A DNA stretch of 64,000 bases from Pomphorhynchus laevis (GCA_012934845.2 WNNJ02002717.1:558001-622000), one strand, 5' to 3'; shown: positions 1 through 11,166, counted from the first letter of the stretch. The notes: generated by a model from the letters alone, not told the origin. Made by a program: numbers and translations.

Positions 1-200
1 TGTTAGAAAAGTTTACATTTTACTTTTCTTAAAAAAAGTTAAATGGTGGAAGCGTCGCAGATTTAAATAATGAGTACGATACTAAAGATATGAGTGTGAA
101 CACATTTGGGAAAATGAATAGACTATAAAAGAATGACATATAATGCGCTTATAAATTTTAGTCAGAGTTGAACCAATATACACACGGGGAGCGTTTATGA

Positions 201-521
201 AATCTGAGTCGAGTGAGCAGAAACTTCAAGGTGCGCCAGGACAATACGGGTGAACGTCTGGGCCGCGGGACAAAGATAACACTCTGGCTAAAGGAGGACC
301 AGTTGGGGAAGTACCTTGAAGAGCGCGAGATCAAGGACATTGTGAAGAAGCACTCCCAGTCCATCCAGTATCCTATTATGTTGGTCACGCAGAAGGAGCG
401 CGAAAGGGAGATGTCTGATGACGAGGCTGAGCCCGATGAGGCCGAGAAGGAGGAAGACAAGATGAACGTGGATGAACAAGCCGAGAAAGATGACGAAGAG
501 AACCCCGAGAATTATGAATGA
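201..521 (+). pseudogene. HSP90: HSP90 fragment (end of N-terminal ATPase domain plus acidic linker), truncated
   Basis: The frame reads as the last part of the HSP90 N-terminal domain: [30 protein letters not shown] and a [13 protein letters not shown] stretch, then an Asp/Glu-rich linker. These match the conserved cytosolic HSP90 blocks that follow the ATP-binding fold and enter the charged linker. An in-frame TGA lies at 198-200, and the frame stops at TGA 519-521 inside the linker, so the first half of the ATPase domain and the whole middle and C-terminal domains (over 450 residues) are absent. There is no ATG before the conserved part. The coding frame is intact over about 105 codons with no frameshift. 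It could be a truncated duplicate, a retrocopy remnant, or one exon of a gene extending left of the window. Family identity is secure; functionality is doubtful. Confidence 0.72.
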
Positions 522-949
522 AATATTTAAATTGTTATTAATTTTTAATAACCCAGCTTGTAATGTGACAATTATTATTAATATTTAATTACTAAAAAAC
601 TCTTGTTCTAGAAATAAACGTTATTTTGTGAGACTACAATTAGTTAAAATTACATAAAACTCAATAAAAATTACATGTAGTGAAATTGGACCCATGGAGC
701 GTTAAAAAATCACTTCTAAACCATTGATCTTTTAAGAACACTTGAGATTTAAACGTTGTTTGAATGTTTTATGGACCAGGTACGATACCTTATATAAATT
801 GATAAATACCACATGACGATACATACACTCTTTGCTGACCAGTCATTTAAGATTTCATGGACTACTGATGGCTTTTATTATGGTCCCTGAATCAGAATAA
901 AATATTTGTCTGGTGATGTTCACTTGACGAAATATAAACGAATTCTTTC
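522..949. other. AT-rich spacer, no gene seen
   Basis: No coding frame with recognisable similarity. It holds possible AATAAA signals after the HSP90 fragment (for example in ctcaataaaaattac near 660) and ordinary AT-rich sequence up to the 3' tail of the next retroelement. Confidence 0.5.
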
Positions 950-1965
950 TGTCATTATTATTTATTATTATTATTAGTATTTCAAGTTATAGCCAAATGG
1001 CTGTTTCAAGTGATCACATAGGAAATAAAAAAGAAAAGAAGAAAAAAAAAGTTAATAGCGGTTACATAATATTGTATACATTCGGAATGCCATGATCGTT
1101 AATCCACTGACGAAGTTGAACTTTAAATTGAGATAAGTTATTGGTACATGCTATTTCTCCTGGCAACGTGTTCCAGGCGTTTAATGCTCGATGTGAGAGC
1201 CTAGCCAAACTCACTACTTTACCGTGGGGAAACTTAAATAGTTTCAACGGGTGGCCACGATGCGTCTGAGAACAAACTTTAACATAGCACGAGGGAAAAC
1301 CATCTATCCCATTTACCATTCGCCATAATGCAACAAGGTCTAGGTAATATAGCCTCTGACCCAAAGATGGTATCTTTAGAAATTCAAGCCGCTCACGATA
1401 TGAATATGATCCATCCATACACATTCGAGAACCTCTACGAAGGATTGACTCTAGTCTATTGAACTCTTTCTTAGTGTATGGAAAAACTGCTTGCACGCAG
1501 TACTCTATATGCGGGCGAACAAGAGCGCAGTAAAGCCGTTTGAAGACGTATGGATTAATACGATTAAATGCATTTTTGACGCAGTACATAGCTCGCAAAG
1601 CCTTGCTATAGGCAAACTCTGTATTTGATCGGGATTTCAATGTCCTATGCACCATGACACCCAGATCCCTATACTCCATGACGACATTAAGAATTGAAGT
1701 TCCGAGGCGAAAACGACGGTCATCGCAACGCCTTCCTAATTTCATGTGGCCGCATTTGTCAACATTGATCTTCATACCAGTAGCCTCACTCCATTGTATA
1801 TTTCATTAAGGTCTTCCTGCAGGGAAATGCCAAGCGGATCAATATCATCTACAGACCATATTTTGAGGTCGTCAGCAAAAGCAAGACAGGGACTCTGAAT
1901 CCGCAGCAACAAATCGTTAAGGAACACAATAAACAGCAGAGGTCCTAGTACGGTACCCATACTTC
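950..1965 (-). mobile_element. Family A non-LTR retrotransposon (CR1/RTE-like), 5'-truncated, C-terminal RT half
   Basis: On the minus strand the element begins inside the reverse transcriptase at GTVLGPLLFIVFLND (the PQGxxLGPLLF block), passes the catalytic FADDLKIWS motif (YADD class) and runs through the thumb and C-terminal region, with FKRLYCALVRPHIEY and ALNAWNTLPGEIA, which are typical of CR1-type LINE tails. The 5' part (endonuclease and RT fingers) is missing, as in target-primed insertions that end early. The 3' end, at low coordinates, has a small AGCC-ATTT-GGCT hairpin and a (TAA)n-like microsatellite at 952-978, a usual LINE tail. A single frameshift near 1790 breaks an otherwise open frame. 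The same family recurs at 5.8-6.15 kb and 13.8-15.2 kb. Confidence 0.8.
1062..1960 (-). pseudogene. Reverse transcriptase C-terminal half, one frameshift
   Basis: Two overlapping open frames (1772-1960 and 1062-1775) form one protein interrupted by a single frameshift just upstream of GMKINVDKCGHMKLG. The alternative frame upstream of that motif reads IQWSEATG, the residues expected before it. Seen in order: the LGPLLF block, the FADD catalytic site, the DKCGHMKLG motif, the YRDLGVMVHRTLK block (the LGV motif of RT thumb regions), and the VRPHIEYCVQ and WNTLPGEI blocks of the LINE C-terminus. With most of the frame open this is a fairly recent but dead copy. No RNase H signature is visible. 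Confidence 0.78.
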
Positions 1966-3163
1966 TTATGAAGTATAGTGCGATTGAACGGTAGTTTTAT
2001 TTTTTAAAAACTGGTCTTAAACCCGAGTATAAAATTTCGTTTTTTATTATTAAAGTATAATAAAATATTATTTAAAAACAATGTTAGTTAAAGGAAATAT
2101 TTTAGTATACGTAGCCCTCCCTATAAAAAAATTTATTATACCAAACTTAATGTATTATCATTTTAACAAATATTGAGTTAAGAGTGTTAAAAATTAAAAT
2201 TAAGAAATTAATTAATTTAATTAATTAGTTAGTTAGGTTTAATTAGTTAGGTAAACGTCGTATATCCATGCATAATAAATACAAAGTATAAATAGCCTTA
2301 AAAAATAATGGAATTTATTCGTGTATATGTTTTCGACTTATTGATACATTTTAACTTTATCGTTTTATAATTTTAACATTACGTTATTTTAACATTGAAA
2401 TTAGTAAACCACTGTATTTTAAAACATTGTTAACCAATGGCACGTTCAAGATATTATAATTCTATATATTATAATTATATTATTATATTTTTATAATATA
2501 ATAATTATTATAATTAATATAATTAATATAATATAATAATTATATTTTAATCCTATATATTTAACATTGAAAATAGTATCAAACGCTCAAAACACTATTT
2601 TGTCTAAATTGTTCGTTAATTTAAATATAATGCGTCCTAAATTTAACGGCAGCTTCCTAAGTATATGTTAAATCAATCAAATTGTTAATCAATATATGAC
2701 GATATATCACATGGAGGTTTGATCTTTTTGATAATCTAAATTTGGAAATAAAAATTCCAATTCACTACACTAATTAATTTATGGAATCACATGAAATTGC
2801 AACTTTTAAAATTATTTATTTTTGGAAAATCAGATCCTTATTGTAACAAACGTATAGTATACTGCAATTAGCATTGAACTGCATGATCATTGAACTGATC
2901 ATCAACATTGGACTGCATGTTACTTGCATATACTGCAATTCTTGATCAGCCATCGCTCACATACATTGAATCACATTATATAGCACGTGACTCAATGAAA
3001 AGTACCAGAAGCTAGTGAACTTATTCTTAGTGTTATATTAGATTTTGCGACATTGTTCAAAAATGAAATATTAAATGCAAATATCACAAGACTTTAGTTC
3101 GTAATAAAACTGTTTAACTGTGAATATGATAGGAAGGTTATAAAATTTAAAGCGATTGTAAAT
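1966..3163. other. AT-rich spacer with low-complexity tracts
   Basis: No gene seen. It contains TTAATTAA/GTTAGTTAGG-type simple sequence at about 2205-2250, a self-complementary ATTATAATTATA tract at about 2455-2550, and repeated words such as ACATTG/TGCATG around 2870-2940. The last ~150 bases before 3164 could contain the promoter and 5' UTR of the next gene, but no clear element was identified. Confidence 0.5.
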
Positions 3164-3626
3164 ATGGTTAAACGTCGGCATGTTGAATCCTGCCGCGATA
3201 ATAACTTAAGTGGTCCAGAAAATGAGAAACTTGAAGGGCCAGATGAAGGTGCTAAAAGAAAAAAGAAAATTAATAACGAAGTTGATCGCGCAAGGAAAAC
3301 ACATATCGCTAGTAGCGGTTTAAAATCTACTAGATCTAATTGTGAAACAGATACCGTTAATTTCAATGACGTGTCACTTCAAGCACATACTAAAAAAATT
3401 CCATCGGGAAAAATACGGAAAGAACAGAAAATTGACGATTACCCGAGAAGAATAAACAGAGGTGAGAAATCGTATAGAGTTAAATCGATAGAACAATTAG
3501 AGAGAGGAGAAGGAATAAGAACACGTAAAAGATCGAGTTCATTAGCTAAAGTGGAGACACCTTCGAAAAGAATTAAACGGTCACATTCGACCGATGATTA
3601 TTGGTTGGAGATTGAAGGCACATCAA
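3164..3626 (+). CDS. First coding exon of an uncharacterised basic (nuclear-like) protein
   Basis: An ATG-initiated frame of 154 codons ends at a consensus 5' splice site (TCAA|GTAAGT at 3627). The product is very basic and polar, with clusters such as AKRKKK, RTRKRSSS and PSKRIKRS that resemble nuclear localisation signals, and no membrane segment or known domain that I recognise. Beyond the donor the frame continues about 22 codons into AT-rich intron-like sequence and stops at 3692-3694, supporting the exon end. The exon leaves one base of the next codon; the acceptor modules in the tandem array downstream (last one at 5235) accept it in frame, giving K-ILEQDQQTLIYFYISLA. I do not recognise the gene and assign no function. 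Any later exons were not found. Confidence 0.55.
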
Positions 3627-3779
3627 GTAAGTATCAAAAATTTAAAATTACGATTTTTATCGAAATTTCAAGTTATAAAAATTTTTATTCGTAATTTAAC
3701 AATTGAAATTAAATTAAAAATATTAAAACTTCAAAACAACCGTTAACATACAAACTACTAAAAATAGCAAATGCTCTTT

Positions 3780-5300
3780 CATTCTCTAATTTGGAATTTC
3801 GGAGCAGGATCAACGAACACAAATTTATTTTTACATTTCGCTAGCTGCTATAAGAAACAACGTTCGATTTGTTCATCCACATTAATTTATCCGAATTTGA
3901 GGATTAATTCATATATAACGTGTTTATAATGTGTGAACTAATTGAAGTGATAAAAATATATAAAAACAATATATTTTCAGAAATTTTGGAGCAAGATCAA
4001 CAAACACTAATTTATTTTTACATTTCGCTAGCTGCTATCATAAGAAACAACGTTCGATTTGTTCATCCACATTAATTTATCCAAATTTGAGGATTAATTC
4101 ATATATAACGTGTTCATAATGTGTGAACTAATTGAAGTGATAAAAATATATAAAAACAATATTTTTTTAAAAAAAATATAAAACCAAAAGTTCGATTTGT
4201 TCACCCACATTAATTTATCCAAATTTGAGGATTAATTCATATATAACGTGTTCATAATGTATGAACTAATTGAAGTGATAAAAATATTATATAAACTATA
4301 TTTTCAGAAATTTCGGAGCAGGATCAACGAACACAAATTTATTTTTACATTTCGCTAGCTGCTATCATAAGAAACAACGTTCGATTTGTTCATCCACATT
4401 AATTTATCCGAATTTGAGGATTAATTCATATATAACGTGTTCATAATGTGTGAACTAATTGAAGTGATAAAAATATATAAAAACAATATTTTTTTATTCA
4501 AAAATATAAAATTAAAAGTTCGATTTGTTCATTCACATTCATTTATCCGAATTTGAGGATTAATTCATATATAACGTGTTTATAATGTATGAACTAATTG
4601 AAGTGATAAAAATATATAAAAACAATATATTTTCAGAAATTTCGGAGCAGGATCAACGAACACAAATTTATTTTTACATTTCGCTAGCTGCTACCATAAG
4701 AAACAACGTTCGATTTGTTCATCCACATTAATTTATCCAAATTTGAGGATTAATTCATATATAACGTGTTCATAATGTGTGAACTAATTGAAGTGATAAA
4801 AATATATAAAAACAATATTTGGTTTCAAAAATATAAAACCAAAAGTTCGATTTGTTCATCCACATTAATTTATCCTAATTTGAGGATTAATTCATATATA
4901 ACGTGTTCATAATGTGTGAACTAATTGAAGTGATAAAAATATATAAAAACAATATTTTTTTCAAAAATATAAAACCAAAAGTTCGATTTGTTCATCCACA
5001 TTAATTTATCCAAATTTGAGGATTAATTCATATATAACGTGTTCATAATGTATGAACTAATTGAAGTGATAAAAATATATAAAAACAATATTTTTTCAAA
5101 AATATAAAACCAAAAGTTCGATTTGTTCATCCACATTAATTTATCCTAATTTGAGGATTAATTCATATATAACGTGTTCATAATGTATGAACTAATTGAA
5201 ATGATAAAAATATATAAAAACAATATATTTTCAGAAATTTTGGAGCAAGATCAACAAACACTAATTTATTTTTACATTTCGCTAGCCGCCGCACGTAACA
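3780..5300 (+). repeat. Tandem array with alternating ~136 and ~190 bp units
   Basis: Nine repeats of a core starting ttcgatttgttc(a)tccacatt begin at 3863, 4053, 4191, 4380, 4519, 4709, 4846, 4982 and 5117. Spacings are 190, 138, 189, 139, 190, 137, 136 and 135, so a long and a short unit alternate (a ~327-bp higher-order repeat) before the last three short units. The long units carry an extra ~55-75 bp module that begins with a splice-acceptor-like tattttcag and is open for about 30 codons. Copies are nearly identical, implying recent expansion or homogenisation. The array lies directly downstream of the lysine-rich exon. Confidence 0.9.
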
Positions 5301-5389
5301 TCATCAGAAATAAAGCGTTCAATTGGTTTGTAAACTTAAATGTTTTTTTCTTGATATGTTTCCAATCATACAAAGGAACGACTCTTTAA
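5235..5389 (+). CDS. Putative 3' exon of the lysine-rich gene (last exon-like module)
   Basis: The stretch follows tatattttcag (acceptor AG at 5233-5234) and is open to TAA 5387-5389. In the frame set by the upstream donor it reads ILEQDQQTLIYFYISLAAA, then RNIIRNKAFNW and a hydrophobic tail. A possible internal donor (TTG|GTTTGT, about 5325) would shorten it. It differs from the earlier array modules, which hit a stop right after NVRFVHPH. Frame compatibility is seen in the sequence; that it is really spliced to 3626 is inference. Confidence 0.35.
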
Positions 5390-5631
5390 TATAAAATTTG
5401 AATTTTAGTCTTTAGTCTTTAATTTTCAATCTTAAGTTCTAGTAAATAATACAAAACACAAAATTTATTCTTTCAGTAGTATTTGAATATTTTCAGAAAT
5501 TCAGCAGAGAAGCATAAAAAACTTATTTTTTAATCAATTTTGTTTTAACGTTTCATAAATATATTTTATAGAAAGATAAATTATTCATATTTAAAAAGAG
5601 TGACACGTGATTAAATAAATTAAAAAGATTA

Positions 5632-5722
5632 AAGTTAAATTTTAAATAACGCTGTTATCATCAGGGAAATAATCATTTTTGTCATCATTTTTTCCTGATG
5701 CAGCGTTATTAAAAATTTGATT
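5632..5722. repeat. Inverted repeat (hairpin), ~25-30 bp arms
   Basis: AATAACGCTG (5645-5654), a four-base bulge, and CATCAGG (5659-5665) pair with CCTGATG (5694-5700) and CAGCGTTATT (5701-5710). Pairing continues imperfectly outward. It may be the remnant of a small inverted-repeat transposon. It ends only a few bases before the 101-bp direct repeat. Confidence 0.65.
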
Positions 5723-5728
5723 TTGAAT

Positions 5729-5829
5729 AAATAATCTCTTTTCACTCTCTCCTAATTGTGAATATTCTTAAATATGAACGATCAATTATTAATAAAAATA
5801 AATTGTTTTCTTTTGCTTTATTTTTATAT
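5729..5829. repeat. 101-bp direct repeat, left copy
   Basis: Identical, base for base as far as I can read, to 6152-6252 (offset exactly 423). The two copies bracket the 322-bp LINE fragment, as an unusually long target-site duplication would. The repeat begins aaataatctcttttc and ends ctttatttttatat. Confidence 0.9.
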
Positions 5830-6151
5830 TATTCCAATACATACCAAAGCCAAAAGGCTATTCAGGCAAAGTCCAAAAAATAAAACAAAAGCAAATGGTC
5901 AGTCAACGTAGCTAATTAGGGTATTCCAGTGGTAGTGTTGAATGGCGGCATTGTTCATGTATCCATTTGTAGCATCGTGATTTAAACGTTCTCAAACTGG
6001 GGGCTGCAACGACTTCCTCAGGCAACGAATTCCACATGTTAATTCCTCTCCTTGAGAGTCTATACACTTTTGGTAATCTGCCAAATCCAAATTTATACAA
6101 GACTCTGCTATGTCCCCGCAACTGATCTACCCGCCTAGTGATTACATCGAA
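5830..6151 (-). mobile_element. Short 5'-truncated family A LINE 3' end
   Basis: Minus-strand reading gives RLSRRGINMWNSLPEEVVA, PSLRTFKSRCYKWIHEQ and a stop, which is the extreme C-terminus of a CR1/RTE-like LINE protein. It is followed by a 3' UTR with an AGCC-TTTT-GGCT hairpin shared with the 1-kb copy. Only about 90 codons plus tail survive, consistent with severe 5' truncation at insertion. Confidence 0.8.
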
Positions 6152-6252
6152 AAATAATCTCTTTTCACTCTCTCCTAATTGTGAATATTCTTAAATATGA
6201 ACGATCAATTATTAATAAAAATAAATTGTTTTCTTTTGCTTTATTTTTATAT
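6152..6252. repeat. 101-bp direct repeat, right copy
   Basis: Second copy of 5729-5829, ending at 6252 where the two diverge (t versus g). The perfect identity argues that the duplication arose recently, presumably together with the LINE insertion between the copies. Confidence 0.9.
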
Positions 6253-6959
6253 GTACTAGACAATTGATTTCTTTCCTATTTCCACGCTATTCTTATTTTC
6301 TTTCCTCTTTGTTTCCTTTATGCCTTTCCCATTAATTTATATTCTTATATCTAAATATATATATTTTAATTTGTAGTTTTTCTCGTTGCGGAAAACAACT
6401 TAATTCGACACAATGTAATATTTCAGGACACATTTTAATAATATTTTGTATGAATATTTAAACGATATAAAACATTAAAAAATGATTTATTGAACCCTAT
6501 TAAAAATGGGTATATCAATACACCCATTTTTCATTTGTAAAAATGAAATTTATGAAAATTAACCTAATATTGTCTATACTCTTGAAATATATCTTAAATC
6601 AGGTCTGCTGCTGTACTTTTAAGCCCGAATGACAAAGGATATGGCATAGTCATCTCACCGAAAAATAAGGAAAATGTATTGTATGCTAAACTACAGCCAT
6701 GTCATATAATGATCGTAACGAAGATAATGACATTATATTAATACGAATTAACCGTTTCACTTAAGTTAAGTTATGAAGGCCCAATACACTGCGAGCAACC
6801 ACGTAATACATGTTCAATATACAGTTCTTCAGGTTAACAAACAGGATATTAAGCTGGTAAACAGTAATTGAGAACATTTGATGAAACTATAATTTGCAGA
6901 TCATTGTTAGTTCTATCATGATTATATTCTTGCATTAATACAACAACGTATCCTGTATT
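6253..6959. other. AT-rich spacer, no gene seen
   Basis: No supported coding sequence. It includes a short palindrome-like stretch around 6500-6535 (aaaatgggtatatcaatacacccattttt). The right part borders the 3'-truncated end of the family B element. Confidence 0.45.
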
Positions 6960-7199
6960 ATTTAATGTTTTGATAAATTGCGATACGTTTGAGTTTTTTC
7001 CGGATCGGATTTCGCCGACCAGTTCACCGTGAGAGTGAATACTAGGTATTTTACTCAACTTGTGAAGGTGGGGAGCGGTTGATTAGTCAATATAAAAGAT
7101 AGAGCTAGTCTCTTTAATCTTATCATTGTCGAAGGGGCGCCATGAAAGACAATCACTTGCAATTTGGTGGAGTTTAAATAAGATTGAATGGGATCAGCT

Positions 7200-8064
7200 A
7201 GTCTGTTAATCTTAAAAAGAAACGGCTGATGTCCGAGAATACATCTTTGCACCTGCATCCAGAGAACAGGGATGTGGTATCATCAGCGTATACCACAATA
7301 TGTTGATCGCGTTTAAATTTTTTGTAGAGTATGATGGAGACATCAAGATACAAGATTGGAGAAAGTGGGGGTCCTTGAGGCACACTCGTAATAGGTTAGA
7401 ACTGACGTGCAACATGGTCGTCTTCATAGAACAATCGCTTGGTATACAACAATATTTTCACCCTGTTAATAATTATCGAAGGCAACTCAAGGGATCTGAG
7501 AGAAGAGATAACAAAAGGAATTGAAATGCGGTCAAATGCAGCAGAAAAATCAAGAAAGACAACCACATCAAGCTGATGACTGCTATCTTGACAAAACTTA
7601 AGCACTTCACCTATTGTTGAATGGACCGAGCGCCATTTGACAAACTCATGAAAACTCGGTGTGATCAAGTTACGCCTACTTAAATGGTCGCGGATTCTAC
7701 GCGCGAGCGCTTTTTCGTATATGGAGACGAGGAAATTTTGAATCGAAATGGGCCGGATGTCATTGAAACATGAAATCGGTCTACGCTTGGGTAAAAAAAT
7801 TCTACGACTAATATTGATGCCGCCTACATCGGATGGTGAGACTAAAAGCATTGTGACGTCCGCTTCACTTTTTTGATCGGATGTCAAAAGCTGAAAGACC
7901 CGTGAAGAAAGTGGAGCGACGAATTTGGAGTTGCCCGGAAGTGGACCCCAAGAGTTAAGGATATATGTAACAGATAAGTCCATGCTCCTGAAGTCACCAC
8001 AAGCAGGGATTGGTTGGGGAGATTGAGTGGCTCCATAGTTTTGTAGGGATAGTGATTCTTCCAA
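7200..8064 (-). pseudogene. Family B reverse transcriptase fragment
   Basis: Open pieces at 7396-8064 and 7198-7383 cover RT from the fingers (GINISRRIFLPKRRP; FNDIRPISIQN) through DFSAAFDRIS to the catalytic VVYADDTTSLFS and on to LRLTD. In this copy the segment LEESLSLQNYGATQSPQP is uninterrupted, whereas the younger copy has a TAA at the matching place. Frameshifts separate the QF/PQG region from the YADD block. Confidence 0.78.
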
Positions 8065-8390
8065 AACTTAGTCAAGGCCAATGCTCTCAATCAAACCTAC
8101 AACCATATCTCTACAGCCGACAAACATCTCTTTCTTGAATATCTTCCAAAAGGAAGACTGAAAAAGGTTAAGTTGAGCAAGACTCACCCTATCCCGATTA
8201 AGCTGGAACCTATATCTAGAGCTCCAGTATTCATTCTAGAGGGCCTGTCTGGCGAAAACAGGGAGATCGGGAAGGTGTAGCACTTTAGCCAGGACCTTGT
8301 GCTTTGTTGGAGTGGGATTGTATATGTGACCTTTATAGGTAGTCAAAAGCAACGCGGTAGCTTGCGATTCGAAGTATAAATTAAATTCGA

Positions 8391-9101
8391 TCAAACTCCC
8401 ATTACCAATTCTGGGAAGAGTTGGATAGCTGCCTGAAAGAGGGGCAGTCTGATGGCATCAAAGTGAAACCTCCTTTTAAGCAACGTATCTTCCTCTATCC
8501 GCCACCGAATTAGGTCATGAGAGGTGGTCTGTTGTTGTCGCGACTGCTCAGTACAAATGGGTTTCAACATCCACATCTTATGAAGCAGTAATATGTCAAG
8601 GAGAAAATTTGTTATTGAGCAATGAAAGGTAAAGGAACGGTGGTTTGTGAGTAAGGTACTCGTTCCTAGCTCTGCGGAGTGCTGCGTTAATCCAACGACC
8701 AGTTTTGTCGTTGAAGTCACCGAGTAACCTGCCATAGCCTTTACCCAAAATACGGTCCAGGAGCTCACTGTTCTTGTGAATTTCTCATTACCTAATATAG
8801 ATATTGACTATACTAATACGTTTACCTTTCTCACCTAGTGATATAGCTAAACAATACGGCTGGACAAGAATAGTTAAACAGGAGGTACGATCTGAAGGAG
8901 CATTTAACTAGTGTTGAAAAACCTTGCGATGAAGATTAGTGAGGAGGGGTTATTACGGAGTATAGTGGGTGTAGATGTGCTTAGTGATAAATCGAGTAAT
9001 GTTCTGGGGAGGCGTATAGACTGTGTCTCCTGAAGGACTATAACATTTGCATCTCTACCAGATAAAAAGCTCTTGATTACTTCGTATTGAGGCCGAAGCA
9101 C
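8391..9101 (-). pseudogene. Family B APE-type endonuclease fragment
   Basis: Minus-strand pieces match the endonuclease of the 58-kb copy: VIVLQETQSIRLP (the QE catalytic block) at about 9000-9070, then a decayed GDFND-equivalent region near 8700 and the TTSHDLIRWRIEEDTLL stretch at about 8480-8530 (the S/T-D/H block). Frameshifts are frequent. Confidence 0.7.
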
Positions 9102-9337
9102 CTCTTGAATTCCACAGAAGAATATTCAGTGAAAAGGCTCTTGATTACTTCGTATTGTTTTAAGTTAGCTGGAGTAGGATTGCCTAATCCTAGCATGAGC
9201 CCGGAGAGAAAAGATTGCACATCCCACTCCCCGCGCCACCAGGAGAATACACTTCCCCACCGGCAATGTCTTCATTTACCGCAGAGTCAATAGCCCAGCG
9301 AGTTGAATCTTTTCTTGCTTGTTTAATAGAAGCTAAA

Positions 9338-10108
9338 CTATGTTAAGGCCCAGGTATTTTTTAGAGATCGTGGTTTTTTGGACTTCAACGCACTGAATGC
9401 CGGAGGAGATCCGAACTTCTCTGTATTTTGTATCAGGTGAACAATAAGTGCTTGAAATGTGTCTTCAAAGGCTTGCAGTCTTGCGTCCATAATTTTCAAA
9501 ATCTCACAATCTGTCATTCTAAGCACTTTAGAGATAAAAGCATCAGCAAGTTCCGCCGAACGGGCAGGTGCACTAATGTGCCTCTATTTGTAAGCCTTGA
9601 ATACAAGACACCTGCGTGACAAAGCGGTGTGTGGGCCACCGCAATTCGAACACATGGGAATGATTACACTTCCCCTAATGTTCGTATCCGGAGCCACACA
9701 CCCCGCATGTGAACCATATTGTGAATAATATCCCTATTTGAATAGGCTTATATGTCGTTGAACCATATTTTCTGAGAAATTTAGCAAAATAGTCCAAGTA
9801 CTCAGAGTCCAGATCAGGCGTGCAAAACGAAATACTGATTCCAGACTCGAAACATTTAACAGAATTGTATATAATTCTATATTTTAATAATTTAGAGAAA
9901 TCTCTGAAAAAATATCAAATTGAAATCTTCTTTCAGAGGGCTGCAGACAATTAACAACCACCATGTTGACTAATTTTGGCACTGGAGGGAGTTCCCCCTT
10001 CCGTGCTTGAATAAAAATAATTAGGAAGATCTGCACTAACCTTGCTTTGTTTGATAGGAATTGCGCTGAATATATGAGTTTTGTTGAATCTTTTGAAGCA
10101 CCGCACAT
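9338..10108 (-). pseudogene. Family B ORF1 (gag-like zinc-knuckle protein) fragment
   Basis: N-terminal part (9884-10108) with ELPPVPKL and a basic QPSERRFQFDIF segment; central CGVCGS and CSNCGGPH zinc knuckles at about 9610-9710; C-terminal part (9338-9526) with a coiled-coil-like LKIMDARLQAFEDTFQALI stretch. The order and motifs mirror ORF1 at 56.7-57.9 kb. Heavily frameshifted. Confidence 0.65.
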
Positions 10109-10110
10109 GT

Positions 10111-11166
10111 TTTTGAAAAATAAATTAGTACAACTTGTAAATACCAGTTAAAATTACAATATTTTAAATTATAATGAAAAAATGCTATAAATTTATACCA
10201 GCAAATATATGTTCAAGTAAGTTAAGGAATGCTTAAAGTGGGCTTAAACATTATCAACGGATAAAGCTCAAATCTTTTGACATTTTGTACATTTAAAATA
10301 AGTTTTTTAAAAAAAATTTTCTGCTGTCTTCCTTCCTGCTTTGTGGCGATGCTTGCACGAGTTTGTGAGAGCTAATTTCGAGGTATTTATACCCTGTGAA
10401 ATTGACACGTGATTATGTGTGGGAATAAGCAGTGCTCTCAGTGCAAGATGGTAGAAGACAGATGATAGAATTATGTAACGAATAATTGCATATCAAAAAA
10501 TTATATTTCAATTTTGTCATGAAAATATAATAAATCAGTAGAAGTCTATGTTTAACAGACGTTTCCTGATAAAGTCTAGGTAATTAGCATCTTGTAATCA
10601 CTAGGCTGTCACTTTTTAAGCGGAATTTAAACCATAGAAGCCTATTAAGTATGCTGTACTTGCTATAGGACCGAAGGATAATATCTTAGAAAGAGTATAT
10701 ATCCCCGATTATTGCATGTACTGCAAGTAATCTAATGTAATAAACATTGACAGAATGCTGTATCACTGAAAGATAAATATACTCAAAAAACTAGAGAGCC
10801 TATTTCAGCCGTGTCTAGTGAGTATACTTAATCTTTGATATTCTGTAGTTTGAAAAAAGGATAAATAAAACCACTGACTAATGACCTATAGGGAGTAAAC
10901 AGCAAGGTTCAAATAAGACCCCCTACCAGTCATAGTCAATAGTTGTATTTGGGACAGAGCTTTTCTCTGAGGGCGTACGCCTTTTCAAAGTACAGGTTGA
11001 TCATTTGACCCCAGTCTTACTTGAGCGCCGTTTCCTCAGATAGTACTGCATCCCTTCCTTTTTAACTAGCAGAACCCAAAACTTAAAAACAAACCTCGCT
11101 TTTTCCATGAGGTAGAAAAAAAGAAATATAATAATTCTTTTTGTTTACTAACACAAAACAAATAAC
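10111..11166. other. Spacer without recognised gene
   Basis: AT-rich DNA with a moderately GC-richer patch at about 10320-10460 (ttctgctgtcttccttcctgc on) and another at 10880-11060. No open frame with recognisable similarity in either. Either patch might be old transposon sequence. Confidence 0.4.

Larger units (their letters stand above)
6960..10110 (-). mobile_element. Family B R1/Jockey-group LINE, decayed, nearly full coding length
   Basis: The minus strand carries the same architecture as the 56.7-60.5 kb element. ORF1 starts MCGASKDSTK at 10108, shows RKGELPPVPKL (KGELPP versus HGEVLPPIPKL in the other copy) and a CX2CX3HX6C zinc knuckle (CSNCGGPHTALSRRC near 9610-9655). The endonuclease reads SGRDANVIVLQETQSIRLP (about 9000-9070). 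The RT reads PISIQNFLVSIYEKALARR, VFLDFSAAFDRISIPFVIS and QHIVVYADDTTSLFSG. Homology ends at about 6965, before the last ~125 codons and 3' UTR, so this copy has lost its 3' end. Many stops and frameshifts make it inactive. Confidence 0.82.

Noticed and set aside
158..479. Minus-strand frames over the HSP90 fragment
   Set aside because: Serine- and leucine-rich antisense shadows of the conserved HSP90 sense frame.
3780..5300. CRISPR-like spaced repeats
   Set aside because: Repeat units are 136-190 bp with near-identical intervening sequence, in a eukaryotic context; it is a tandem array, with no unique spacers and no cas genes.
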